Source: Ptiloglossa arizonensis (lineage: Eukaryota > Arthropoda > Insecta > Hymenoptera > Colletidae). Taken from it: a stretch of DNA of 64,000 nt. Position numbers and translations under genes: made by a program. The notes below the pieces were generated by a model. It did not search any database, was not told the origin of the DNA, and saw only the letters and a list, made by a program, of their open reading frames with translations. Where the stretch lies: positions 3,286,001 to 3,350,000 of the forward strand of contig NC_135055.1 of NCBI RefSeq assembly GCF_051014685.1, written 5' to 3'. Numbering within the stretch: the stretch's first letter is position 1; every line of letters begins with the position of its first letter. Shown here piece after piece: positions 12,501-24,400 of the stretch.

Positions 12501-13440
12501 CGGACGAAATTATACCCGTTACACTCGCCCATCGACTTGCAAATAGATAAACAATACAAATTTCCTACGAAGGAAAGAAACATACGAGTATTACACCCTT
12601 TCAGCACTCACTAAACCAAATACTCCGTGCTCGAAAGAAAGGATGTCGTCAGATTTTGACAATTTTCTTCTCCCTCACCTAAATATATTATTTCAACACT
12701 CTAATATAAATTTTCTGATTTGTGAAATAAATGATCGCACACCGGTGTTTATTGGGTGGCAATGCATTCGAATAACAATTCTTTGATAATCGATGAGCGA
12801 GTGCAATCCAGTTTCACTTTACGCCATTTTTAACCTCTCGTCGTTTCAGTTCAGTACGATCTACGATGCACGTGCAGAAAAAGGGGCACCCAGTGTATAA
12901 AACGATTAAATCTATCCTCGTAAATGGTTGTTTAATAATCTGAATAAATCTTTATTTTTATTCATTAAACAATGGTTATCGCTAATTTTTGTGCTTCAAA
13001 GAATAGTCCCTCTATGTGTTAAACTTTCACCAATTAACACAGGTGTCGCTTTCTTTGCTACAGTGTGTAACTAACCCGTTCGACCGTACATTATGTGCAA
13101 AGTTCTTACGATCGTGGCACATTATGTACATATGTATGTAGTATGTAGCTACGTTCATCGAACGCCCATGTGCGTTTACCGAGCGCGTCGAATGGATTCG
13201 CTGGATATTTACATTCAGGGCGCCTGAGGGGTCAGAATTGTCTAAAAATATTCACCTTTCGTTAATTTCGTTCTCATTTTGGTGTTTTGATTTCCGTGAT
13301 CAGACAAGTTCTCGAGTTCGGTGGATATATTCGTTCAGCATCACACCGTTTTGTTCGTGAACAATGCGTAAAGATAACCTAAAAATCTCCCTCGATTCGC
13401 GAAGAATCCCCGAATACAGCTCGTAACCCACGTAAACGTA
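9598..13440. other. Long AT-rich region without recognisable genes
   Basis: Scattered ORFs of 60-99 codons on both strands have no shared codon character. The texture (ATGTA, TTTATA and polyA-like words) resembles a long 3' UTR or intergenic DNA of an insect. No repeat array is evident. AATAAA words occur on both strands and do not identify a transcript. Confidence 0.4.
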
Positions 13441-13950
13441 AAATCTTCAAAATCCTCTCTGCGTTAACAACGACACGGTATCGAACTCGCTGGGTATACA
13501 AGCCAACCTCGTGGATACAATTCCTCGAAACAGCAGAGAAATCTCTTCCTCTCGAGACTTGGGGCTCGAGAAATCGTCTCGGCGAACCTCAATCGTGCGA
13601 ACTCGCCGAGGAGCGTTCGAGTACTCTCTTTCCGCGGACGTATTCCTCGAAAACATTCCGCCGACAATGCACGCTTGCCTTCGTTCTGAATGTGAAAAAC
13701 CATCTCGGCCCGGTCGCGGACCGGAACGCTCGAGCGTGTTACTCGCTCGACATCAGCTGCACACTGTCGTCCGCCGATCTGTGAAACCGTCGGATCGGCG
13801 TCGGATGTAACAACGAGAACGTGTGCGAGTGGCGATCTGAAAAATTCCAATGCAATCGCAACGTCTTTGTGAACACGAAACTACTCGGCGCGTTCGATTG
13901 ACTAAGGTCTGCGCCGAATGTTTTGGCCGCTCGAGGTCACCGGTTTACGT
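13441..13950. promoter_or_regulatory. GC/CpG-rich patch, possible promoter or 5' exon
   Basis: This 0.5-kb block is much richer in G, C and CpG than its surroundings. It is open in several frames at once (a 128-codon frame on the - strand and 99 codons on the + strand). That is what a CpG-rich promoter or 5' UTR does when stop codons are rare. No frame shows a recognisable domain, so I do not call a CDS. Confidence 0.25.
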
Positions 13951-14238
13951 GGAACCTTTCAAATTACCCCCTCTCTTACGATATAGGCCTCGATTTTATC
14001 CAATCACAAGACACTCGTACAATTACGGGGTCTGTTGTCTCGTTACAACATATTCGCATTTTACTTTCAGCTTTACAATTATTGTCACATTGTTAGTCAG
14101 CCCGAACAACCTTACGTACGTTTGATGGATTTGTCTGCAGAGTTGAGTTTTTTTTTTTTATTTTCAATGAAAATAAAGGAACGGAGTGGACAAACGAGAG
14201 ACAATGAGTACTTAAATAGTACGGGGGTTTGATCCCTA

Positions 14239-14254
14239 GTGACCTTGAGCGGCC
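14239..14254 (+). promoter_or_regulatory. Recurrent motif copy 1, containing extended nuclear-receptor half-site TCAAGGTCA (on - strand)
   Basis: The sequence reads GTGACCTTGAGCGGCCAA. Its reverse complement contains TCAAGGTCA, the FTZ-F1/SF-1/ERR-type monomer site, joined to a GGCCA box. It is one of four similar copies in this window. Site function is inferred from the word only. Confidence 0.35.
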
Positions 14255-14634
14255 AATATATTTGGCGCGAACTGCAATTCATTACTTCGATGATAGTCGC
14301 TAGTCGTTACTCTTGCGTATCTGTGTAGGAATTATATTTGACATAACCTAAATAGCAGGAAAAGAATGTGCAGTTTTATTAGGTGTTTGTCTCAGTGTTT
14401 CAAACCCTTGGCAATGTTAATGTCGACATCCGTTTACTTCTTTAATTCTGAAATAAGTAAATAACAGAATGTCCACGTTGCGATTCAAATTTTAAAGTTA
14501 AAATTGCATCAATACGCACACTTGTTAACTTCCAAGAAATAACAAGCTCGCGCCATGTCGCGTAGAAATGATAAAACTTTATTTAGCATTGCATTTAGTA
14601 TAACTGCTCTATTTAAAAAACAATTGTTCAAGAT

Positions 14635-15021
14635 GATGACACATCACCTCAACATGATTAGCGATTCTGTATTTATAGCGACATAGAACTACAGAAAATA
14701 CTGCAACTTGCACTTGTGTAGGTGTATGCACAACGTATTGCCGGTTGCGTACGTGCAAGCGTTACGCACTACTATTGCAGGTTGCACATGTACAGGTACG
14801 TATCTTGGGTAGCATACTTTATCAGAACAGGTGACGACACATCACCTCAAGATGATTAGCGATTCTGTATTTATAGCGATATAGAACTACAGAAAGTACT
14901 GCAGCTTGCACTTGTGTAGGTATATGCGCAACGTATTGCCGGTTGCATACGTGCAAGCGTTACGCACTACTGTTGCAGGTTGCACATGTACAGGTGTGTA
15001 TCTTGGGTAGCGTACTTTATA
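14635..15021. repeat. Two-copy tandem duplication, 198-bp period
   Basis: The block starting GACACATCACCTCAA (near 14637) recurs at about 14835 with few substitutions. The copies end in CTTGGGTAGC-GTACTTTAT. Each contains a GC-richer core with TTGCACTTGTGTAGGT and GGTTGCACATGTACAGGT, themselves distantly alike. No ORF is present. It is a local duplication of a non-coding unit. Confidence 0.85.
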
Positions 15022-16809
15022 AAAAAAAATGTACAATTTGTTCCCTAGCAATTATAATCATTAATGTTTGATTCAATTAAAAAAAAAATTGATATCCAAT
15101 TAGGATATTAAGACACTGGCAAATGTATCGGGGTTATTACCCCGCATGAAAATGAGATCTTTAATATGCGTGCACGTGAGCCACGAAAGACCGACATAAA
15201 AAATCGCGCACTGCGACAGCCAGGGGCGATTAGATCTCTTACGCGAGTATTCAACTCTGACAATAAATCATTGAATAAAACACAGTGATAACCGTGTGTC
15301 ACATGGAAAGCGACATGAACTCGACCGATTTCGATCTTCCAAGCTTGAAATTTCATAGGATTGAAATAAACTTCAAAAGTTAATCGTTACAAGTGGCAAA
15401 ATGATTTAAAACCTGAATAATCCTTGGTCGTTATCGTTGACAGACATCGTAAACATTGCTCTCGAATCCCAATTTACCGGTGATAATATCAAGTTTCAAG
15501 AACTCCTTACCTCGTGACGTGTCCATGTATGACGTATATCAATTCTTTTAATAATATTTTAACACCTTCGTTGTTCGAAGAATATTTAACGCAACTATGG
15601 ACGTACAAAGTGTTTCGCGAGGTGACCGATGAACTTTATCAGTATGTTTGACAGGTTACTTTGAACCAAATATGTTAGTGGGGCAGGAAAAGTATTTGAC
15701 CTGCAGATACTTAAAATTCAGTCTTCACTATAGTACGCGACCAACAGGTTTTGCGATCTCACTATACTTTTATTAACGGTATGCAAATTTGCGCGAAAAA
15801 GGGTGCCGTTGGTGTATTGTATCAGTCTCTCTGATAAAACTATAAACAGAAAAGTCTCTGAGGTGAATTTTACAATTTATTGTTCAATAATCATAATGGC
15901 GAATGTAGGTAAAAATTAAATGAAAACGTAAACAATCTTATAGAATTTTCACAAAAGTCAACGAGTTATACCTTATGATTTTTTTAACTCGATCATCTCG
16001 AATAACATTGTCGAGTATAAGGTTAATGACGATTATTAATTTTTCAAAAGATACGAGATATAGAGAGCAATTGCACTTACGAACGTTCAAGCCGTCACTC
16101 AGGGGTGCGTGTACGGTACGCTAACGGTACAGTGGTGGGGTATCCGCTCGGTGGCCTTGAACGGCCACTTTATTCGGCACGTATCACCACGCCTCGCATT
16201 AAGACTAAAGGACGCTTATCTCGGTAACGATTAGAAATAGACCCATACTGTATATGACCGATTTCGTTCCGAATGATCTGTCAAACATGCTGGAACGGTT
16301 CTTCGATCAACTCTCGGTATACACCGTGCGAATAAGAGCGAAAAATAATTCCTAACGTATTTCTCTCGTAATCCCTGTGACATTTCTTACCGAATACATT
16401 AAGTGATAATAAAAAAGAAATCATGCAATATGAGGTTATCAGTAAGCGTCGATCCGGTAAACGTTGTCACGAAGGGCTCACGAGTACCGAAACCGGGAAG
16501 ATTGAAAGTTCTAATACAAGATTGAGCCAAGGCACACCCACCGGCGGACCAACCATTCATTTATGCAGAGTTAAAAATAAGGGTAAATCGATCGCACATG
16601 TCTATAAGCGCGGCATCAAGGTCGCGAATAAGTGTCCGGAACGAATATATGAATTCGCTAATGCGCCAAAGTGTGTCTGTGTTACGAGTCGATTTCCATA
16701 TTCCTTACCCTGCACGTTCGTGGAATTTCGCGAACAAGCATTCGAAGCTGCTTCAAGCCATGTTCAAGGATCCTGTCACTCGTATGTAAATGAAACTTGC
16801 GAATAGGTA
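15022..16809. other. Non-coding sequence with weak ORFs
   Basis: A 127-codon ORF (16423-16806, + strand) and an 82-codon ORF (15356-15108, - strand) are the longest. Neither shows a domain, a signal peptide or defensible splice borders. The first ends exactly where a MITE starts. I leave both uncalled. Confidence 0.35.
16152..16167 (+). promoter_or_regulatory. Recurrent motif copy 2 (TGGCCTTGAACGGCCA)
   Basis: This is a 16-bp word with an internal inverted repeat, TGGCC-N6-GGCCA, overlapping a TCAAGGCCA half-site on the - strand. It is identical to the copy at 34861-34876. Confidence 0.35.
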
Positions 16810-17258
16810 CAGCAGAACCTTCATTATCCGAACGTTCCACTATTCGAATATTTGATTAAACTTGCTTTTGAGATTGGGTTTTAATAACCTTGCGTACCAC
16901 TTATTTTTTACTTACTTTTCAATCGTATGAACGAACAAATGGAATAAATAAATATTAACTGAGCGGTACACTGTTTTGTGAAATGCTCTTTTATTTTTAT
17001 TGAAATTATCTTTCTATTAAGATTATATTAAAATATAATTCCGATTTTAGGAACAATTTAGGGTATTTATGCAGAAATAAAATTGTGTAGTGTTAACGAT
17101 AAAAAAAGATAAGAAAATTATAGAAAGAGGAATCGACTATTATTTAGTTTAGATACCAGGCGATTTCAGTTTTCCATTTAACTTTGTAAAATTAATTTAT
17201 GGTCATTTTTCTGAAATGTAAAATCGGTTCACTAATTCGATTATTGGAGGTTCTACCG
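16810..17258. mobile_element. Pogo-like (Tc1/mariner superfamily) MITE, TA-flanked
   Basis: The left end reads CAGCAGAACCTTCATTATCC. The right end, on the other strand, reads CGGTAGAACCTCCAATAATC. Both are bordered by TA (16808-16809 and 17259-17260), the target of Tc1/mariner transposons. CAGTAGAACCTCGATTATCCG-type ends are typical of pogo/Tigger elements. The 449-bp interior has no transposase ORF, so the element is non-autonomous. About 7 of 24 terminal positions differ between the ends, which implies an old copy. Confidence 0.65.
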
Positions 17259-18470
17259 TATTTGAAATCACTTCTAAATATACATCGTTACTCTACCATG
17301 TGCACAGATCGATATACATATTTACATACAGCCCATTAAATATACCCATTATGTCAGTTGCTGGACACGTCCAGCTTTCTGCATTAACCAAAATGTTTCA
17401 TTAAGAAAAGTGCAAGTAACCTTGAACCGTCGATGCCTTCAAGGTTGAAGACTTTTTTTATCATTCGATGATGAGATTACTATTCGATTGCTGTAAATTT
17501 CTGATGAATCCCTTCACCTAAATATTTTAACCCCAAAATACCACATTACCCACTCAGCACACAAATTAAAACGAAACACCCTGTATACCCAAAGCTTGTA
17601 ATTATTTGTGAACTATTTATCTATGGCCTAAAATCTACTTGTTTGTAAAATCTACCTTAATAGAAACTTGCAATTAAGTATCTGCAATTACATAATGTGA
17701 TATACTCGATATTTAATGTATTTTTCGTTTAAACGTTTAAATAAATAGTCCAACGATTTCGTATTTCAACAGTAGGAATTTGGTGCATCGAGTATTAAAC
17801 CAACGTTCTAAAAATTGTACAAAAGAAAAAAATTTCAAGAAAAATAAATATTACTAAAAGAAAGTATCGTTTTTTCTAGCGTTATCAAAGAAAAAGAACA
17901 AAGTAAACAAATTACACGAAAGATGAAATTTGTAAAATAAGATACGGGGTCACTTTGGAGATTACGTCCTAAGAATTATGCGATTTTGATCATGGTGACC
18001 GTCAGCATTGAACGAAAAATGAATTTTATAATAATTACAATATCGGCAACAATCTAGTCTCTGCATTCTGTAGATGTTTACAGGGAATTGTCATCGAGCG
18101 TATCGGTGAATTTTTAATGAAAAATATTCTAAGTAACAACAACATTATTTGTATATTTTCGAAAACAGATTTTCAAAGAGAAAATGAAAGACTCTCATTG
18201 GCAGCAGTTCTGCGAGACGTGACCTTCGCCAACCGAAAAAATATCACCAAGTATCCGTCGACGTAAATGCAGGTCGAAACGACCGATTAATAAGAAACTA
18301 ATTTTTATTAAAGCGTCAGACCACATGGAACAGGCACTAAGCTTACTTGCTAGTATAATTTATATGACGAAAGCGCGCGGATGATGCCTATGGAGGATCT
18401 ACGAGCTATAAAGTACGTTAGACAGTGTGAGAAAAGCGGCTCGATCGGAAAGAAACTAAAAGGCAAGTTC
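17259..18470. other. Non-coding sequence; right part is probable 3' UTR of the - strand gene ending at 18471
   Basis: No ORF of note is present. CCTTGAACCGTCGATGCCTTCAAGG near 17419 forms a small inverted repeat. The terminal part, about 18304-18470, lies between the TAA at 18471 and an AATAAA on the - strand, and is a plausible 3' UTR. Confidence 0.45.
18304..18309 (-). promoter_or_regulatory. Polyadenylation signal AATAAA for the unrecognised - strand gene
   Basis: AATAAA on the - strand lies 162 nt beyond the stop codon at 18471. That is a reasonable 3' UTR length. The cleavage site is not determined. Confidence 0.45.
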
Positions 18471-21400
18471 TTAGTCGTTTGGAATCGCACCTCTGATATC
18501 CGTGGATGGTTCGCTTCTAGAAAGCTCGTGATCGTTGCCCCTATATGACACCTTCGACGGGCTTTTGCAGTGCGTCAGCGCGTCGCTCTTCCCGTTCGAG
18601 TTCTGATTCTGATGAGGGAAATGGAAGGTCGTAGTGTGCGGCCACGAAGCAGGCGGCGGGCTACGTACAAGGTGCTCGTGCACTTGTGCGAGTGTCAACG
18701 GATCGGCGTCACCTAACTCCTGGAAAAAAATCGATTGGCTATATTTTTTTCCAGTCACATTCAAGAGTAATTTCATACTCGAAAGAAGATGCAATAATCT
18801 CCGCTTTCGAACGACCAATTCGAGACCAATTCGTTTGTAAACGGGGTAGGTAGAGATTTTTATCTCGAGCCTTGCATTGCACACCCGCGAAAAGTCGATC
18901 GTTAATTTAGAATAAGAAAATGTTACATTTCTTCATATTTTTTCGCGCCAGTATTGTGAATGGAATGAATATATTTTTTTTGCAGTCACATTATAGTGTA
19001 ATTAAATACTCGAAAGATTATACAATAATCGAACGACAAAATCGGAATAAATTCGTTTGTAAACGGGGTAGGTAGCGATTTTTATCTCGAGCTTTGCATT
19101 GCACACCCTCGATAAGTTAATGTAAAATACAAATGGTTATATTTTTTCATATTTCTTCACGGCAGTATTTTAAACGGATTGACTATATTTTTTTCCAGTT
19201 ACATTAAAGAGTAATTCCATACTCGAAAGACGATGCAATAATCTCCGCTTTCGAACGATCAATTCGAAACCAATTCGTTTGTAAACGGGGTAGGTAGAGA
19301 TTTTTATTCCGAACCTTGCATTACACACCCTCGAAAAGTCGATCGTTAATTTAGAATAAGAAAATGTTACATTTCTCCATATTTTTTCGCGCCAGTATTG
19401 TGAACGGAATGAATATATTTTTTTTGCAGTCACATTATAGTGTAATTAAATACTCGAAAGATTATACAATAATCGAACGACAAAATCGGAATAAATTCGT
19501 TTGTAAACGGGTTAGGTAGCGATTTTTATCTCGAGTCTTGCATTGCACACCCTCGACAAGTCGATCGTTAATGTAGAAAATACGCAGCCGATTAAAATTA
19601 ATCCAAACACGACTTTGTTCCGACTGTTAAAAAAAAAAAAAAATTCATCCAAACAGGGTCGTGTTTGGACTCATTTTAATCGGGAAAACCTCGACAATCC
19701 AAGGATAATTGTGCCAAGACTATTTCATTGGTAAGTGAAATTTGGTGTAAAAATTGTTACTCGAAAGCGGGTGTCGCTGCACCGTTTCCGTTAATTTCGA
19801 ATATATCGCAGTCCTGGGTCACTTTAACGTTTATTGAACCATTACACGCATCTGAATGCATATTCAGGTCACTTGCATAGGACAGAATGAAAAAAGTTGC
19901 TACGTACTTTCATATATAAAAAAAAAAAGTACGAGTGGCACACCTTGTGTATCGGTATCAACTGGTCCCATCGTTTTTGCTCGTTACAACGCCATAAAAC
20001 GCCAATCAGAAAAACGAGAGAATTTTTTCTCGGATCTAATAATGGAGAAAGCATTGCGGGGGAATGCCTCGCCTATAAATGTGGCGAGTGCTGGCCACCA
20101 ACGGGCATTTTATGCGTGGCGTGACCCAAAATTAAGCGAGCACAGGAAACGTTGAAGTGATTCATCGAACAAACGTATTTCCCCGTCTGGTCGACGTTGG
20201 AACGGCCCGCCGTTAATTGTCCAGTCGGATATAAAAAGCATCGTTAAAGTCGTACCGTTGACATTGGTCAAGAGACGATGGACAACTAAAAATATTACCG
20301 CGGATACCTGATTGCTCTTATTCCAGGAACGAAGCGATCTATACTAGAAAACGGGCGGTCCATGGCAGAAGAAAGAAATTTCAACTTTAGTTCAGTTTAC
20401 CGTTAATAATACGACTCGAGGTCCCTATCGATGTTCCTTTCATGCTCCAACGAACAGAAACAAGAATGAAATATCACTCACCTGAGACATAAGTATAGCG
20501 TCGTCGGACTCGGACTCCTCTATGGACTCCACGAGACTCTCACGACTGGCCAGCACCTGGAAAGCGCGAATACCGTCGTCGAGAAATTTTACATTGTACT
20601 AGGTGTCCATGTTGGATATTAAAATGACCGTGTTAGGCGTTAAAATGCCCTCAGAGTGTTTACCATAAGAATAAAATGGCATCGGAACACTTGTTCACCA
20701 CATTGTACACAAAGCTCAGTTTCTTTCTGTCGGAGCACAGTTTGAGAAACACTGCTCCGAGATGTGGAATAGTTGTGACGATGACGATAATGATTTGCTA
20801 CCAAATGACACCGTTAAATCATCGAATTGAAAATTTCCATTGCTTTTGAAGATATGTAAAAAATGTGTTAAAAAAGGAATATTGTAACCTTCGAAGGGTG
20901 TTTAATGATTATGTACTGTGCAGAGATCGCAAGTTGCCAATGAATCTGATGTCCCATTTCGAACTACACGCATTTTTATTGTTGAAATGATTATTCGCGT
21001 GACGAAAAGTTATCCAAACAGAGAGAAATAGCGCAATGACGAATGACGTTTGGAACCAGAGTCGGGCATGTTTTATTCAAATAACGAGTGAATTCTTTAA
21101 ATCAATTCATACACAACGCAGAACGTATTTATTCGAAATGTTATTCCAGTATTGCTCAACTCTACAGGAATGCATTGGCGTAGGCATCGATCCGGCATAT
21201 TAACTTCCAACGAAACAAATTTCTGTACCTTTGGATCACTTTTTAACATTTTCTTTTTTTTTTTAGACTATGCTGTATATTTGTTCAGATCTGTACCAAA
21301 AGTATTCTTAATTTTATAAATAAAGATAAGAAGGTTGGTTATAGAAAAAGATTTCCATATCCGTGGTTTTGACTACTATGCGACATGACAGCTTAGCTCC

Positions 21401-24400
21401 TAAATGTTAGGGTCCCTGGTGGGGATTGGGTGGGGCAAGAGTCCCCTCGCCCCACTATCGCTCAGTTTGCAGGCACTTGACAATTTACGATCTCTGTACA
21501 GTACGTTCAACATAAATTTACGTATTCAAAGTTATTTAAAGGTTACATTATTATATGTCGTTAAATTTGTACCGGTACCAAATAAAATGGCGTACGTAGA
21601 AGAATATCAAGTCCTATTTAAAAAAGAAAAAATACTCGTGATTCTGAAATCTCCAAATATAGTCCATCGATCGTATTATTTATTGTTAATCGAACAATTT
21701 CGTATTCAGAGAATTGTTTCTGCAATCAAAAGTGAAGGAGATTCTTTGATCGATCATTTCATACGTGTCTATAAAAGATTAAAATTTAAGTTCAGAATTT
21801 AAAACCCTGAAAAATTGTTTAAATATTTATGACTCGTTAATAAATTCTATATATTCTTTTTGTTACACGTTTCGTACGTCCATTTCATTTTATATATCGC
21901 AAAAATAGGTTTGCTCTCGCGGAGCCTTTAATAAGAAACATTGTTGTAATTTCTATAGTTGTAATTTTTTAAACATAGTAACGATTTCGTTCGATTGGAT
22001 CAGTGACCAGCAACCCGCGGACCGCGGATGGTAAAATTCACCATCGACCAGAAACACGCAATAAATGGTTAATAAAAAATACTGGCGTTACAGCGAAAAC
22101 AAGCAACATAGTTATATATAACAACACCCGCGATCGTGTCATTCGTTTTTTCAGTTTGCATTATTCCCAATATAAACTTATCGACACAAGCTCCTCCGAA
22201 ATCCAAAGAAATGATTCCACAAACGGAACGTAAGTGCGCGCGTGTATGCTTGTGTGTACGAAAGGGAAGAAAAAAAAGGGAACAAAAAGGAAAAAGAAAA
22301 GAAAAAAAAAAGGAAGAAAGTTCCATCGTCGGAGGTAACAACTTTCATCCTGTAAATTAAATTTCTTTCATTAATATCGCGTTCGTCGCAGCCTCTTACG
22401 GAATATTAGATATCCGATGTCTGCATTCTGCGGAACAAAGGTTGCTCATCGCTGGACTGATCCTTTAATCACTTTGAGTATCGTACGAGTGTCCCTCCAA
22501 CGAACCAATTTTAAAACACGCGAGTTTCTTTTCTTTTTTTCCTTTCTTTCTTTCTTCCTTTTTTTTTCTCGAAAAAGTCACCAAGGGACGGTTTCGTGCA
22601 AGGATAAGCCCCGCTTTCACGGGTTTTATCCGATCCCGTTTCTTCGTGCGCTCGTTTCGGAAACCAAGAAGACGATATCGATTCGAACCTGCAGGAACGG
22701 ATTATCCTGTCGACTTAGCCTAAGTGCCTCCATATCCTGATCGATGTTCCGTGTTCTACCAGGTGTCAAGGTTAAAACGGAATGCGACGGTGACGGCTGA
22801 CAGGCGACGACGACATCGACGGCGGCCACGCTCAAGGTCGAAGGAATTCTCGATACCTGATTGTCATTCTCGCTACCGCTGCGCCGGCAAGTGTTCGTGA
22901 TGATGGCTGAAACAGATATCATCGAGAACGGTCAGCGGAATCTGTCCTTAGAATGCGCCACCTTCCGCGTTGGAAGTGCACGGTACAGGGTGGACGTTAA
23001 AAACCGAACCGTGGTAACACCCTTTTAATTAAACGTGGTAAAAAAATTCACCAGGGGGTGGGGAGGGGGGGGAGGTTGCGCGATTTAACGAGGTCCGTCT
23101 TCCTGTAGCTACAATTTTTCATTTTAAAGATTCCCGAGTATCTCATTAACTATTCCCTCCACGGTGTATATACACCTTTAACGCTTCGAGTTTTTTATTT
23201 TCCAGCTGGTTTAAAAAAAAAAAAAAAAACACCCCAAGTGTTCGGTTATTTGGTTTTTTTAAATATTTTAAAAGTAATTACACGAGACTGTAAATGTAGT
23301 ATATTTTGAAGAGCGGAAAAGTTTATCGTTCTTCCGTGCACAATCTTTCATTATTAGAATATGGAAGTTATTGGAAAACGATAACAGGTTTGATTCACAA
23401 TTATCGCTATTGTTGTACGTTTTGCTACGGTTTGTTGACGATTGGAATAAGCGTACGAGTGAATTTCTTTTTTTCTTTTTTTTTCTCTCGTTTTACCTTG
23501 TTTCAGTCGCTAAGCACTGTTTCGCATGTTGTTGGGTAACTATGTCGCCCGAGTTAACTCGGGCGCGGCAATTAAGTGGTTAATACAAATTTGAGATTAA
23601 GAGATTATCATTGGTCAATCGATCGCACGAGAATTAGTGTATAAGATATTATTTTGACCTTTTTTCGGCCTGTCTCTTCGATCGATAATGAAAATAATTA
23701 ACCTTTAGACGCATATGGTTGCAAAACTGCACTGTAGTTATTATTCATCATGTGTGTGTGTGTGTGTGTGTGTGTTATTAGATACTAACGACACGTTTCT
23801 CACCTACTGTTGCATTTTGGCGATACTCTTCTAAATTTTAATTTATTCACCAGCCGCTATTTATTTATTGCGAGTAAATTTTTTCAATTATATTCGTTAC
23901 TTTCGAACGAAGAGAAGAAAATGCATTTAAGGGTTGAAAGACACTTTTTACTAATTAAATTCGTACCCCTGATTATTGATTATCGATTATTAATTATTCA
24001 TAAATCGAGCATCGTAATCAGGGATGGAAAATTGTGCAGCTGAAAGGTTAATTATTTTAATGTATTTAGCGCTTTGTAGTTATTTTGATTATACACGGTT
24101 ATATATGAAACGAGGATGCAGTTGCACTTTACCGGTGCATTGATATTATATTTAACCGTTCGAGAGTTGTTCACGTTTTTGTAACTTACCGGGTGTCTCG
24201 ACTTTCGGGGCGCGTTCCATTTCCTCTTCCTCGTTGATCTTCATTCCTAACGTTAACTTTTTCGACTTAAAAAGATTCGAGAGAAACGCTACGCCTTTAC
24301 GCTTTACACGATCGTATCGTTGAGCGTTCTCCGACGACACGTGTATCATCATTCGTCTGAAAGCAAAAAGGCATCAACGGTTAGTCCAATGGAAATGCAC

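Noticed and set aside
13464..13850. 128-codon ORF on the - strand
   Set aside because: GC-rich patch open in several frames, no recognisable motif, and no good splice sites at its ends.
16423..16806. 127-codon ORF on the + strand ending beside the MITE
   Set aside because: No conserved motif or splice borders. Length alone is weak evidence in this composition.
22760..22906. Longer version of the small exon of the unrecognised gene
   Set aside because: The frame is open and the donor GTAGAA exists, but it shifts the next exon into an early stop. The shorter form ending at 22857 keeps phase throughout.
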